Source of the DNA: a bacterium
Lineage (GTDB): Bacteria > Patescibacteriota > Gracilibacteria > Peribacterales > Peribacteraceae
Direction of reading: 5' to 3'
Assembly: GCA_027623015.1 (NCBI GenBank)
Contig: JAQBVR010000012.1
Span: 1 to 33,480 of the forward strand
Length of the DNA stretch: 33,480 nt
Part shown: positions 22,620 through 33,438 of the stretch, piece by piece
Numbering within the stretch: position 1 is the first letter of the stretch
How the letters are laid out: every line of letters begins with the position of its first letter
Program-made: the position numbers and the translations under genes
Notes under the pieces: generated by a model
Databases searched by the model: none
What the model saw: the letters and a program-made list of their open reading frames with translations, nothing else
Told to the model about the DNA's origin: nothing

Positions 22620-24050
22620 TTAATAATGTGTATTTCTTAGTTTCTTCCAGTGCTTTGCGATCTCTTCCCGCAAATTAGCTATAGGTACCCTTTTCTGTTC
22701 TAGGGTATCTCTATCACGGATAGTAACCGTATCCAGAGCACCTTGCTCATCCTCTTCGCCAAGAGTGCCAAAATCGACGGTGATACAGAGGGGAGTACCT
22801 ATTTCATCTTGTCTCCTATATCGCTTACCTATAGATCCAGTAACATCAAAATCTGTAACCAAGTTCGTTTGGTCGAGAAGTAATTGGTGCACCTCTTTTG
22901 CTTTTGCGATGAGATGCTCTTTCTTACTAAGGGGAAGGATGGCAATATCGATAGGAGCAAGACGCTTATCAAATTTCATAACTGTTCGTGATTCCCCATT
23001 TGGAAGTTCTTCTTCTGTGTAGGCTTCAAGTAGGACCATCAATGTCAGTCGAGATAGTCCAAATGTTGGCTCTATAACATGAGGGATATATTTTTCCCCA
23101 GAGTCAGGATCTGTGTACTGTAAATCTTGACCACTTTGTTCCATGTGATTTTTTAAGTCGAAGTCCGTTCTATATGCGAGTCCAAATAACTCCTTCCAAC
23201 CAAATGGTGTATTATATTCGATGTCTACAGTCTTTTTTGAATAGTGCGATAGCTCATCAGCTGTGTGTTCACGTATGCGTAGATTCTTTGCATTAAATCC
23301 TATCTCACTTAGCCACTTCTGTTGTTCAGAAAGCCAATACTCAAAATACTCTTCCCATTGGTCTTCCTGTATAAAGTATTCAAATTCCATGAGATCAAAC
23401 TCCAAAGTGCGGAAGATAAAGTTCCCTGGAGAGATCTCGTTTCGAAAAGCTTTTCCAACTGATGCAATGCCAAATGGTATGCGCTTTCGCATGGTGTCGA
23501 GAATATTTTTAAAATTTACGAACATCGCCTGTGCAATCTCCCCGCGAAAGTATACTTCGCGCTGTTTACCTTCTTCAGTAACTCCTAAAGATGTTCTAAA
23601 CATAAGATTAAATGTTCTAGCATCGGTAAAAGATTTTCTTTTACCACAGTGTGGGCATGCAAGGTTCAATGCTTCCAATATCGTATTGAGTTCATCTAGT
23701 GGTTTACCATCTACAGACAAATCTGGATTTGCTTCCTCTATCAAGTGGTCAGCACGAAACCGTTTTTTACATGATGTGCAATCCACCATCGCATCACTAA
23801 AATTTTCAACGTGACCGCTCGCCTCCCAGACTTTTGGGTTCATGAGTATCGCTGCATCTATACCAACCATATCCATTCTTTTTTGGACAAATCTCTCCCA
23901 CCACCAGTCACGGATGTTGTTTTTTAATTCAACGCCTAGAGGGCCATAATCCCAACTATTAGCTAAGCCTCCATAGATATCTGATCCTGGGAAAACAAAG
24001 CCTCTGCGTTTGCAGAGAGAGACAATCTGGTCGAGAGATGTAGCTGGCAT
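22620..24050 (-). CDS. glyS: Glycyl-tRNA synthetase (alpha2 dimer type)
   Basis: Class II synthetase that charges tRNA-Gly. The 476-residue single chain is the dimeric form (archaeal, eukaryotic and Gram-positive type), not the alpha2beta2 form. It begins SLDQIVSLCKRRGFVFPGSDIYGGLANSWDYGP, contains a CXXC zinc-type insertion (CTSCKKRF and CPHCGKRKSF), motif 2 GKAFRNEISP followed by FRTLEFDLMEFEYF, and motif 3 PTFGLSRLTL. The C-terminal anticodon-binding domain is complete. It lies upstream of rpsB-tsf on the same strand, but a 231-bp structured gap with its own promoter separates them. Confidence 0.97.
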   Translation of the reverse strand: MPATSLDQIVSLCKRRGFVFPGSDIYGGLANSWDYGPLGVELKNNIRDWWWERFVQKRMDMVGIDAAILMNPKVWEASGHVENFSDAMVDCTSCKKRFRADHLIEEANPDLSVDGKPLDELNTILEALNLACPHCGKRKSFTDARTFNLMFRTSLGVTEEGKQREVYFRGEIAQAMFVNFKNILDTMRKRIPFGIASVGKAFRNEISPGNFIFRTLEFDLMEFEYFIQEDQWEEYFEYWLSEQQKWLSEIGFNAKNLRIREHTADELSHYSKKTVDIEYNTPFGWKELFGLAYRTDFDLKNHMEQSGQDLQYTDPDSGEKYIPHVIEPTFGLSRLTLMVLLEAYTEEELPNGESRTVMKFDKRLAPIDIAILPLSKKEHLIAKAKEVHQLLLDQTNLVTDFDVTGSIGKRYRRQDEIGTPLCITVDFGTLGEEDEQGALDTVTIRDRDTLEQKRVPIANLREEIAKHWKKLRNTHY

Positions 24051-24138
24051 GGCCCAGACACTAGCAGGGAATCAATACGAGCGCTAGAAAGAAGGTTATG
24101 CTATTAAAGTACTACTTTCAAATTATGTCAAAATATGG

Positions 24139-24144
24139 TATAAT
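24139..24144 (+). promoter_or_regulatory. -10 element of the PrsW-like gene
   Basis: A perfect TATAAT ends 8 nt before the ATG at 24153, so the transcript should start at or within 2 nt of the start codon. A weak TTTCAA lies 17 nt upstream. Confidence 0.6.
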
Positions 24145-24152
24145 TTAAGGAA

Positions 24153-25703
24153 ATGGTAATTGTCTCATTTATTGCATTCTTGGCGGTTAGTCTCATATTC
24201 AGTCGTTTATGGCTGGGTATTATAAATGCATCTCTCATTGAGTCTGAAACACTTGAATCCATCGAAAAGAGACAGCCGTATCTTCCATCAGCAAAAGTGA
24301 TTTTTGGGACAATCTCAGGAACTATAGTACTATTTCTCCTTTCGATTCGTGGATTAGAAGGCGTCGTGCCAGTAGATTCCCCAGCTGCAGTGCTGACCTT
24401 GGCAGTGTTCTTTGCGACTCTTGCCCTTGTACTTATTGCAGTAGAACAGCGAGTAAAAGCAGCAAGAGAGTATGTATTCTCATGTATGATTGGCTCTGGT
24501 ATATCTATAGCTCTCCTGAACTTTGAACGAGCATTATTTTCTGGGTCTGAAGGGAATCCTTTCTTTCTGACGCTTGTTGTTATCGGTGTATTTCTCTCAT
24601 GGAGATTTCTCTTTGGTCCATGGTCTGCACATGTAAAGGCAACAGTTCTAGGCACGTTTATTTTTTGGCTTGGCCTGCTTATGTTTTGGTCAGATTCCCC
24701 AGATGTGCGAATGGCTCGTATACTTGCTACAGCAGTTGCACTTGTGCCTGCAGGCATCTGGTGTGGGTTCTTCCTAAAGTATCACTACCAACGCACAAGC
24801 TTGGTACTTCTTATGTTTTTTGCAGGGATGATATCGACTGCTCCTATATTGTTTTATGACAAAATAGTGCGGAGTGGCATCGAATTGCAATTTTTCTTCT
24901 TTCGTATAGTTCCAGAAAACTTCAACAGAACGTCTAGTGTGTTTATCGCAGGAGACCTCTTCGGAATAACAGGCGTACGGTCTACGCTCTTGGCGACTCT
25001 TGTATCTTTCATGCTAGTTGGTGTGATAGAAGAATGCAGTAAGTTCTGGGTGATGCGACATAGTGGTAAGAAGTTTTACACAAGTATTGACGATGCTATG
25101 CAGCTGTCCATCATCGTTGCTATCGGTTTTGCATTCGCTGAAAATATTCTGAATCCAACGTACTTTATGAGCTTTGTACGTGAGTACCTCATGGGTTCTT
25201 CTCCAGATTGGGGTGCATTTATCGGAAACGTAATGGGGCGTGCCATACTCACAAATATGGTGCACATTGTTTCTACTGGTGTGATCGGGTACTTCTTTGG
25301 ACTTGCTCTATTTGCACGACCATATATTCGCGATAAGCATGCAGCAGGAAAAGTGCTTTGGGTCTCAGATGGACTTCATGCATTCTTTGGATTCCCTCGT
25401 AAGGCAGTATTTCGCATGCAGATGATCTTCATAGGAGTAGCATCGGGAGTTGTACTTCATGGCATGTTTAACTTCCTCGTCACATTCCCAGATATCATCC
25501 CAGGTAATCCGCATACACTAGCAGACCTTTTCAATCTATCTACATCATCTCCATTACACTATATCCCTCTACTTATGATCCCATCATTATTCTATGTCGT
25601 TGGGGGGTTCTGGCTTTTGACGGAGATCTTCTACCAAAAAGATAATATGAAAGAGAGGGGACACCTCATTACTACAGATTCATTTGTGACAGTTATGTCG
25701 TAA
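24153..25703 (+). CDS. PrsW-like intramembrane protease
   Basis: A 516-residue membrane protein with about ten to twelve hydrophobic segments. The C-terminal half has the ordered motifs of the PrsW/CPBP superfamily: a double glutamate (VIEECSKF, Glu293-Glu294), GFAFAEN about 35 residues later, then a histidine in TNMVHIVSTG and another in LHGMFNF. In Bacillus, PrsW cleaves an anti-sigma factor in the membrane; in this organism the substrate is unknown. The N-terminal half (about 230 residues) is membrane-embedded and longer than in typical PrsW. It is followed after 154 bases by an exported S41 protease on the same strand, which suggests a proteolysis-related neighbourhood. Confidence 0.8.
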   Translation: MVIVSFIAFLAVSLIFSRLWLGIINASLIESETLESIEKRQPYLPSAKVIFGTISGTIVLFLLSIRGLEGVVPVDSPAAVLTLAVFFATLALVLIAVEQRVKAAREYVFSCMIGSGISIALLNFERALFSGSEGNPFFLTLVVIGVFLSWRFLFGPWSAHVKATVLGTFIFWLGLLMFWSDSPDVRMARILATAVALVPAGIWCGFFLKYHYQRTSLVLLMFFAGMISTAPILFYDKIVRSGIELQFFFFRIVPENFNRTSSVFIAGDLFGITGVRSTLLATLVSFMLVGVIEECSKFWVMRHSGKKFYTSIDDAMQLSIIVAIGFAFAENILNPTYFMSFVREYLMGSSPDWGAFIGNVMGRAILTNMVHIVSTGVIGYFFGLALFARPYIRDKHAAGKVLWVSDGLHAFFGFPRKAVFRMQMIFIGVASGVVLHGMFNFLVTFPDIIPGNPHTLADLFNLSTSSPLHYIPLLMIPSLFYVVGGFWLLTEIFYQKDNMKERGHLITTDSFVTVMS

Positions 25704-25740
25704 GAAAATTAAAAACCTATATCTCGATTTCATGTAAATG

Positions 25741-25834
25741 TACAAGATAGCAAGATACAATAAATCCTACGCTACACATCTAAATACCTAAAATCCATTT
25801 GTATCTTGTATCTTCTAATCTCGCATCTTTCCTA
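25741..25834. repeat. Fold-back pair of short tandem repeats before the S41 protease gene
   Basis: A copy rich in CAAGATA units at 25741-25760 is complementary to tgtatct, tgtatct, tctaatc, tcgcatc heptads at 25800-25827. The region can form a long imperfect stem. Unlike the arrays before rpsL or fusA it does not touch a start codon. Confidence 0.6.
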
Positions 25835-25893
25835 GTTGTGTCTTTAGTTTTAGCGTAATGCAGGTTAGAATAAACAAGCTTCACCCCATTTCT

Positions 25894-27540
25894 ATGTTCA
25901 AAACTTTTCGTATAATTGCTCTAACACAGGTCTTCACGCTTTGCATGGCACTGCTTCCTATAACACAAGCCCATGCAGCAAGTGACCCATTGCGAACTGC
26001 TGATGGAGCTGTTGTGACACGGGGTGACTTTATTCGAGGCGCTGTTCAGGTGCTCAATATCTCTACAAATGATGAAAAGACAGTATTGCCATACATGAGA
26101 GTCGCAAGTGCACTTACTCCCTTTGTTATAGCCGCTCATAAAAAAGGGGCACTCAAAGTATTTGGAGATGATCTTCTTCTCGCACAAGGTATAACAAGAG
26201 GGGATGCTCTTTTTGTCGTAGCAAAACTTGGAGGATTTCGCTCGATGCAAACGAAGACAGACTATACAGATGTTCCATCTGGTTCCGATCTTGAAAACGC
26301 AGTTGCTATGGCTATAGAAAATAATTGGATGGCACCAGTACGTGACAACATCTTTGGAGCAAGACGCATGTTGATTGGCAAAGATGCCAATTTGCTCCTA
26401 CGAAAAGTACGTGGTGATGATGTTCCAACTTTTGAACCTCAAACAGAAGATATGATCGAATCGGCACCAAAGATCCGTTACAACATCCAGACGCAACCTC
26501 GCGCAAGCACTCCACTACCAAAGTCTCAGATTCTCGAGGCTTTGTGGGAACTTATCAATAAAGAGTACCTCTATGAAGATCGTATCGATCCAGACAACGC
26601 AGCTTACGCTGCAGCTGAGGCAATTATGAAAACACTTGATGACCCATACACAACATTTATGCGTCCTGTAACATCACGCAACTTCCAGTCACAGATACGT
26701 GGTGAGATCTCTGGTATTGGTGCTCAGGTAGAACAGAAAGATGGTTACCTAACTATCGTTGCTCCTATAACTGGTTCGCCCGCTGAAGATGCCGGTCTTC
26801 TCCCAGGAGATCGTGTGCTCGAAGTTGACGGTGTGGACTTGGTACCACTGGGTTTCCTAGATGCCGTGGAACATGTACGTGGAAAGCGCGGTTCTACTGC
26901 GAAGCTTCTTATCTGGCGCAATGGTTCAGAACTTACAGTAAACGTGAAGCGCGATACAATCTCTGTTCCAGAGATCATCATTACATGGAATGGTAATGTC
27001 GCTATCGTAAAACTTGTACAGTTTGGCCGTTTAACAGAAACAGAACTGCGAGGACAGGTAGCTGCTATAAATACAAAGGGTGCAAAGGGTCTCATATTAG
27101 ATCTGCGTAATAACCCTGGTGGCCTACTCGATGCAGCTAGTGTTGTCATGAGTAACTTCGTTCCGAAGGGGACAAGTGTTGCACGTATTCTTTCACGACT
27201 CGTTACGCGAACAGAGAAAACAACTGAGGACCCAACACTGGATGCTTCTGTACCTATGGTTGTTCTGATCAATGGAGGATCAGCTAGTGCATCTGAGATC
27301 GTTGCTGGGTCACTGCAAGATGCAAAACGCGCTATCATCCTTGGGCAGAGGAGCTTCGGAAAGGGTACGGTACAGCAAGTGATTCAGTTTAACGATCAGT
27401 CTGCTTTTAAGATGACCATAGCAGAGTGGCTCACACCAGATGGACGTAAGATCAATGGTGATGGCGTCCACCCAGATATCGAAATCCTCGAGGGTGATCG
27501 TGATGAACAGCTTAGTCGTGCGCTTGAGCTCTTACGTTAA
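25894..27540 (+). CDS. Exported S41 (CtpA-type) carboxyl-terminal processing protease with SLH-like N-terminus
   Basis: Serine protease acting outside the membrane. From this ATG the protein has 548 residues with a signal peptide (MFKTFRIIALTQ, hydrophobic core, AHA before the cut). Residues about 30-170 resemble one or two degenerate SLH modules (VTRGDFIRGAV, ITRGDALFVVAKL, YTDVPSG). A PDZ domain follows (GIGAQVEQKDGYL through DRVLEVDG), then the S41 domain with the nucleophile region GGSASASEIVAG and the lysine in SFGKGTVQQV, so it should be active. An ATG 12 codons upstream (25858) is also in frame; it would give a long n-region, so the later start is preferred. Convergent with rpsU. Confidence 0.92.
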   Translation: MFKTFRIIALTQVFTLCMALLPITQAHAASDPLRTADGAVVTRGDFIRGAVQVLNISTNDEKTVLPYMRVASALTPFVIAAHKKGALKVFGDDLLLAQGITRGDALFVVAKLGGFRSMQTKTDYTDVPSGSDLENAVAMAIENNWMAPVRDNIFGARRMLIGKDANLLLRKVRGDDVPTFEPQTEDMIESAPKIRYNIQTQPRASTPLPKSQILEALWELINKEYLYEDRIDPDNAAYAAAEAIMKTLDDPYTTFMRPVTSRNFQSQIRGEISGIGAQVEQKDGYLTIVAPITGSPAEDAGLLPGDRVLEVDGVDLVPLGFLDAVEHVRGKRGSTAKLLIWRNGSELTVNVKRDTISVPEIIITWNGNVAIVKLVQFGRLTETELRGQVAAINTKGAKGLILDLRNNPGGLLDAASVVMSNFVPKGTSVARILSRLVTRTEKTTEDPTLDASVPMVVLINGGSASASEIVAGSLQDAKRAIILGQRSFGKGTVQQVIQFNDQSAFKMTIAEWLTPDGRKINGDGVHPDIEILEGDRDEQLSRALELLR

Positions 27541-27648
27541 ATGTTTCCGAGGGTTCCTACGTTTCCTAGGTATAAAAGTCTAGATACAATCAAAGATGCA
27601 GAAAACCTAGTAAGCATAGAAAAGCTCTATACAGAACCTGACGCATTA

Positions 27649-27864
27649 TTACATGTTGCTGTAAAACTGCTTCTTTCGGTTGATGGCACGGTACTCTTCT
27701 CGTTTTAAAGCGCTGTTACGTACAAGGCGAGTATTTGGTTTCTTCTTGAGTGTTTTACGTGAACGAAGCAGCTTCATAAGACCTGTTTTCTGCACCTGAC
27801 GCTTGAAGCGCTGCTGCAGACCATCGTTACTTTCGTTGCCTTTCTTGTGTGCGTGAATCGCCAT
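27649..27864 (-). CDS. rpsU: 30S ribosomal protein S21
   Basis: A 71-residue very basic protein with the S21 pattern: LQQRFKRQVQKTGLM, then LRSRKTLKKKP, and a basic C-terminal helix (SALKREEYRAINRKKQ). S21 sits near the 3' end of 16S rRNA and in other bacteria helps initiation at Shine-Dalgarno sites. That it is kept here is of interest because few genes in the window have such sites. A possible CATAAT -10 lies at 27893-27898 and a weak AGGA lies 9 nt before the ATG. It is a single gene between the S41 protease and gyrB. Confidence 0.85.
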   Translation of the reverse strand: MAIHAHKKGNESNDGLQQRFKRQVQKTGLMKLLRSRKTLKKKPNTRLVRNSALKREEYRAINRKKQFYSNM

Positions 27865-28006
27865 CGTGGTGAATCCTAGGGAAGTGGTGAAGATTATGCA
27901 AGATAACTAAAATCTTTTTTAGGCCAGCAAGGCAGCGGGACACAGGGCACAAAACGCGAAAGGTGCAAAACGTAACCCAAAACAAAAAAACAAACCCTAT
28001 TCGCCG

Positions 28007-30151
<2,145 letters not shown>

Positions 30152-30374
30152 GATTGAAAAAACTGAAAATCGCAAAAAGCAACTTGCAATAAAACTTCAA
30201 GTATCAAATGCCAATATCTTTGGAGAAAAGTTTGGATATAAAGAATCTACCAGATCTACATATACCTAAGCAGGGCACCCCTCCCTTTCATTCTCCCCGC
30301 TCATCGACTCCGCTCAGTATAAAAAATTCCAAATCCTAAACAGGTGCCAGGCTCGTTTGCAGCATATGAAAGAG

Positions 30375-30400
30375 CCCGATCATAATAATGATCGGGTCTA
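30375..30400 (-). terminator. Hairpin terminator of the 71-residue gene
   Basis: CCCGATCAT and ATGATCGGG form a perfect 9-bp stem with an AATA loop about 30 bases past the stop codon on the minus strand. It is followed there by CTCTTT, a weak T tract. It may work on both strands and so also end gyrB read-through. Confidence 0.55.
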
Positions 30401-30427
30401 AATGCGCGAGCTTCCTTACGAAAGCTG

Positions 30428-30643
30428 CTAGTCCTCTGTTTCGTTTTCCAGTGGGTCTTTAATGCAGTTGAGTTTCAACTGCTCAAGGGTTTCAATGACC
30501 CAAATGCACACGAGTCCCCAGAGCAACTTGCAACACGGAATGACCCATATTGCTTGCACCAGATCTAAGTAATCTAGGCTAAAGTAGCCTAGAGCCCATA
30601 TAAATCCGATAGAAAGAATGTAGATTGTAATTTGATTTTTCAA
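30428..30643 (-). CDS. Small two-helix membrane protein
   Basis: I do not recognise this 71-residue protein. It has two hydrophobic segments (about residues 4-22 and 28-50), the second with a CC pair, and an acidic C-terminal tail. The only start in frame is TTG; an ATG 3 nt upstream is in another frame and stops after two codons. It lies downstream of a second small membrane-protein gene on the same strand, but a strong terminator separates them. Whether it is expressed is uncertain. Confidence 0.5.
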   Translation of the reverse strand: MKNQITIYILSIGFIWALGYFSLDYLDLVQAIWVIPCCKLLWGLVCIWVIETLEQLKLNCIKDPLENETED

Positions 30644-30715
30644 CTCATTTTTCTTTCAAAGTGGAGTAAGGAACAGCGAACTGGCGGCAGTTAAAGGCTT
30701 TTTATACCTTTTGTC

Positions 30716-30747
30716 AAAAAAACCCGCTCGAAACTAATCGAACGGGG
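30716..30747 (-). terminator. Intrinsic terminator of the 54-residue gene
   Basis: On the minus strand CCCG-TTCGA pairs with TCGA-GCGGG around a 6-nt loop with one internal mismatch, followed directly by seven T. It begins at the stop codon of the small membrane protein gene. This is the clearest intrinsic terminator in the window. Confidence 0.8.
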
Positions 30748-30912
30748 TTAAGGCTTCTCACTGTGTTGTCCTTTTTCGGCGATCGCCCATATAAATATGG
30801 ACATCGGTAGCGACATCGCGAGTGCGGCAGTGCCAAGTGCAGAACCGAACACAAGTCCGATACAAACAGCTACGACTACTCCTGCGGATAGGTAGATACG
30901 TAGTCTTCTCAT
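30748..30912 (-). CDS. Small membrane protein with Shine-Dalgarno start
   Basis: A 54-residue protein that begins MRRLRIYLSAG and has two hydrophobic stretches (about 10-32 and 33-45) and a short polar tail ending HSEKP. I do not recognise it. AAGGA lies 8 nt before the ATG, one of few real Shine-Dalgarno sites in the window. Just upstream (30925-30942) is a five-codon ORF, MKKSA-stop, which itself has GGAG 7 nt before its ATG, and the AAGGA follows its stop codon directly. A strong intrinsic terminator ends the unit. The set-up suggests a translated leader that could couple to the small gene. Confidence 0.6.
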   Translation of the reverse strand: MRRLRIYLSAGVVVAVCIGLVFGSALGTAALAMSLPMSIFIWAIAEKGQHSEKP

Positions 30913-31002
30913 GACTTCATCCTTTCAAGCGGATTTTTTCATAGCGGATCTCCAAAAAAGGTGATGGAAAAAGACCAGTGAGGGGGGGGTATATCAAAGA
31001 CT

Positions 31003-32346
31003 TCAGTCTTCATCCACTCCATCGGCCATGTGGTCTTTGAGTGTGTAGGTATCGAGGTTTTCTGCACCAAGGTGCTTGATGATCAAAGGTACTGCTTGCT
31101 CTATTTTGATCTGCTTCTGCTTTCCAGCAACCATATCACGTAAGATTATAGTCCCTTCTTTTACTTCCATCTGACCGAGGAGCAACGTGTACCGTGCACC
31201 AAACTTATCTGCAAGACGCATCTGACTTTTGAGGCTTGCTTCACCAAGTGCACCAAGTGTGTGCACTCCAAGATCGCGTAGTTGAGAGATCAGCTGCAGA
31301 CACATCTTCTTTGCATCTGGTCCTAGCTGTGCAACGAACACATCTATCTGGTCTTTGTTTGGTGCTTGTACACCTGCCTGCTTCATCTGCCAGACGATAC
31401 GCTCCATACCACATGCAAACCCGATACCGGGGGTTGGATTTCCACCAAGGAGTTCGATGAGTGGGTCGTACCGACCACCACCACCGACTGCATTCTGTGC
31501 GCCTGTTTCATTATCCCAGTATTCAAATACGGTCTGTGTGTAGTAGTCGAGTCCACGGACAAGCCCTGGATTTTCTACGTAATTGATCTCGAGAACATCG
31601 AGATACTCTTTCAGAGTCTCGTGAAACGCAATACTATCCTCATCTAAGAACTGACTGAGAGTTGGAGCACTCTTGAGTAAGATCTGTGTGTCTTCTTCTT
31701 TGGAGTCGAGTAGACGAAGAGGATTTGATTCTAGTCTTGAACGATCTATATCTGGAAGGTTGCGCTCTTTGCCGATGAAGTAATCCTTCAGCGCAGCGAT
31801 GTATTCACTACGATTTTCAGCAGTACCAATGTTATTGAGCTGCAAGGTGAGACGATCGAGTATGCGGAGGTCTGAGAGGATCTTGCTCAGTACGTGGATC
31901 AGCTGTGCATCTATACTTGCATCTCTGAGACCAATAACTTCGAAGTCGAACTGGTTAAACTGTCGGTACCGTCCTTTTTGTGGTCTGTCGTGTCGGAAGC
32001 AAGGTCCAATAGCGTAGAGCTCCACAGGGAGGGGGAGTTGCTGCATGCCGTGTTCCACGAAGCTTCGACAGATACCTGCTGTAAATTCTGGTCGCAATGC
32101 GTACTCTGGGTCTTCTGCCTTTTGCTTGGATGAGACCATAAAGAGCTCCTTTTCTACGATATCTGTATGCGCGCCGATACCACGCTCAAATATGTCCTTA
32201 CTTTCAAATATAGGAGTCTCTATACGTTTATAACCTGCCTGACGTGCCCTGTGGCGTACTGCCTTCTTAATGTACGTCATATACTGTTGATCCTCTGGGA
32301 GGAGGTCATGCGTGCCTTTCGGTGTTCGGAATGAGGGTTGTGACAT
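31003..32346 (-). CDS. hisS: Histidyl-tRNA synthetase
   Basis: Class II synthetase that charges tRNA-His. The 447-residue protein has TPKGTHDLLPED near the start, motif 2 GPCFRHDRPQKGRYRQFNQFDFEVIG, the histidine A site GLDYYTQTVFEYWD, and motif 3 region GGGGRYDPLI followed by GIGFACGMERIV. The C-terminal anticodon-binding domain is complete (DVFVAQLG through LGALGEASLKSQMRLADKFGA). It keeps the residues that read the G-1 of tRNA-His, and a tRNA-His gene with encoded G-1 lies about 1.1 kb away. Downstream it is followed by the small membrane-protein genes after an 8-G homopolymer tract (30982-30989). Confidence 0.97.
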   Translation of the reverse strand: MSQPSFRTPKGTHDLLPEDQQYMTYIKKAVRHRARQAGYKRIETPIFESKDIFERGIGAHTDIVEKELFMVSSKQKAEDPEYALRPEFTAGICRSFVEHGMQQLPLPVELYAIGPCFRHDRPQKGRYRQFNQFDFEVIGLRDASIDAQLIHVLSKILSDLRILDRLTLQLNNIGTAENRSEYIAALKDYFIGKERNLPDIDRSRLESNPLRLLDSKEEDTQILLKSAPTLSQFLDEDSIAFHETLKEYLDVLEINYVENPGLVRGLDYYTQTVFEYWDNETGAQNAVGGGGRYDPLIELLGGNPTPGIGFACGMERIVWQMKQAGVQAPNKDQIDVFVAQLGPDAKKMCLQLISQLRDLGVHTLGALGEASLKSQMRLADKFGARYTLLLGQMEVKEGTIILRDMVAGKQKQIKIEQAVPLIIKHLGAENLDTYTLKDHMADGVDED

Positions 32347-32401
32347 AGAATCTTAGTAGTATCTATAGTTTCAGAGGAGATCGACCATATATACGTTGTA
32401 T

Positions 32402-32460
32402 TACACTAAAACGCGAAAAATAGTGTACCTGAGACTTCTCATCTTGGGAAGTCTCGTTTT
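32402..32460 (+). ncRNA. Tandem hairpins ending in a T run: candidate small RNA or upstream terminator
   Basis: TACACTA/TAGTGTA (7 bp, 12-nt loop) is followed after 3 nt by GAGACTTC/GAAGTCTC (8 bp, 9-nt loop) and then GTTTT. A TATATA at 32388-32393 could be its -10 box. It lies between divergent hisS and the next gene, with the plus-strand terminator ahead of that gene's own promoter, so it either makes a ~60-nt RNA or shields the gene from upstream transcription. No known RNA family is recognised. Confidence 0.3.
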
Positions 32461-32505
32461 GGGCAATAAAAGTGGAGATTTATGGCTTATTATAGACGTT
32501 AGTCG

Positions 32506-32533
32506 TTGACGAAGACAATTGAAGTGATAGAGT
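32506..32533 (+). promoter_or_regulatory. Promoter of the 278-residue gene
   Basis: TTGACG at 32506-32511 and TAGAGT at 32528-32533 are 16 nt apart. The -10 ends 6 nt before the ATG, so the mRNA should begin at the start codon. Confidence 0.5.
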
Positions 32534-32539
32534 CTTGCC

Positions 32540-33376
32540 ATGCCAGAATCACCAACACAGGAACCGGTATTTTCTGCAAAAAAGAGGGCATTCTATGATC
32601 CTATTATTAAAGAGCGCATGGAGCGACATGTCATCTTTCCTGAGGATGCTGAAATCGCAGAAAAGGGGGCTTCGCATGTAGATATAGAGACAATAACCTA
32701 TGTCGCTCAGCTAGAGCGCGTCGTAGACGGATATTTGGCAGAAACAGGCAGTGCAGCATCGCAGGTAGCAATGTTTGTAGATGAGCTACCACAAACTAAG
32801 CAAATTCGTGAAGAGGTATATGATAATGAAAAAATTCTTGCAGAAGTATCTGCTATGCATGCAGTGGCACAGTTACGAGCAACTCATACTTTTTTACTGT
32901 CCCGACTAGAGGGTGAAATTGACATAAAAAAAGCCGCAGACTCATACAGAAAAGACACTGGGGGCAGTGGTACAGATCTGCGTAGTGCAGCAGAGCCATC
33001 TCCTCAGGATGGATTGGATCAAGCATTGCGCGATCAAGAAATTAAAGATCTTACACGCGATTTTGAGATAAAACGTGACCAGGCCTCTCAGCCTGACTAT
33101 ATTTCGGAAGATGAAGTCACACAGAGTGCGCGTGGAGAGGATGCAGATGAATTTGTAGGGCTGACACCAAATAAGTGTTTCGATATAGCAAAGAAGAGGT
33201 TATTTAGCGGCATTATGCGTTCCTGTAGACAGAGAATTGCAGGACTACAACTCGATCTATTGGCAGGGGGTGTTATGGAAAGTAAAGAGGATTTACAGCT
33301 TTCAGATGAGATAGCCAAAATGGCTGATGCTTTTACGTACAAAGGAGATGAAGGAATGTCTGACAGAAAACTTTGA
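32540..33376 (+). CDS. Unrecognised acidic helical protein
   Basis: I do not recognise this 278-residue protein. It has no signal peptide or membrane helix and looks mostly helical. Residues 1-145 seem to form one folded region; 146-200 is polar and acidic (GGSGTDLR through SARGEDADEF) and probably a linker; the last 70 residues (NKCFDIAKKRLFSGIMRSC onward) form a second helical part. It resembles in composition the large protein at the start of the window, but I see no clear homology. It is followed by a tRNA-His gene with its own promoter. Confidence 0.7.
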   Translation: MPESPTQEPVFSAKKRAFYDPIIKERMERHVIFPEDAEIAEKGASHVDIETITYVAQLERVVDGYLAETGSAASQVAMFVDELPQTKQIREEVYDNEKILAEVSAMHAVAQLRATHTFLLSRLEGEIDIKKAADSYRKDTGGSGTDLRSAAEPSPQDGLDQALRDQEIKDLTRDFEIKRDQASQPDYISEDEVTQSARGEDADEFVGLTPNKCFDIAKKRLFSGIMRSCRQRIAGLQLDLLAGGVMESKEDLQLSDEIAKMADAFTYKGDEGMSDRKL

Positions 33377-33411
33377 TAGTGATGTATTCTCTTGAATTCG
33401 GTGGATTTGTG

Positions 33412-33417
33412 TATACT
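33412..33417 (+). promoter_or_regulatory. -10 element of the tRNA-His gene
   Basis: TATACT, preceded by TGTG, lies 21 nt before the mature 5' end of the tRNA. The upstream TTGAAT is only 14 nt away, so recognition may depend on the TG-type extension. Confidence 0.45.
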
Positions 33418-33438
33418 ATGGGCAGGCTATTTCATTAT

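Noticed and set aside
30982-30989. Run of eight G as a phase-variation tract
   Set aside because: It lies in the non-coding gap after hisS, not in a reading frame or between promoter elements, so I see no way for it to switch a gene.
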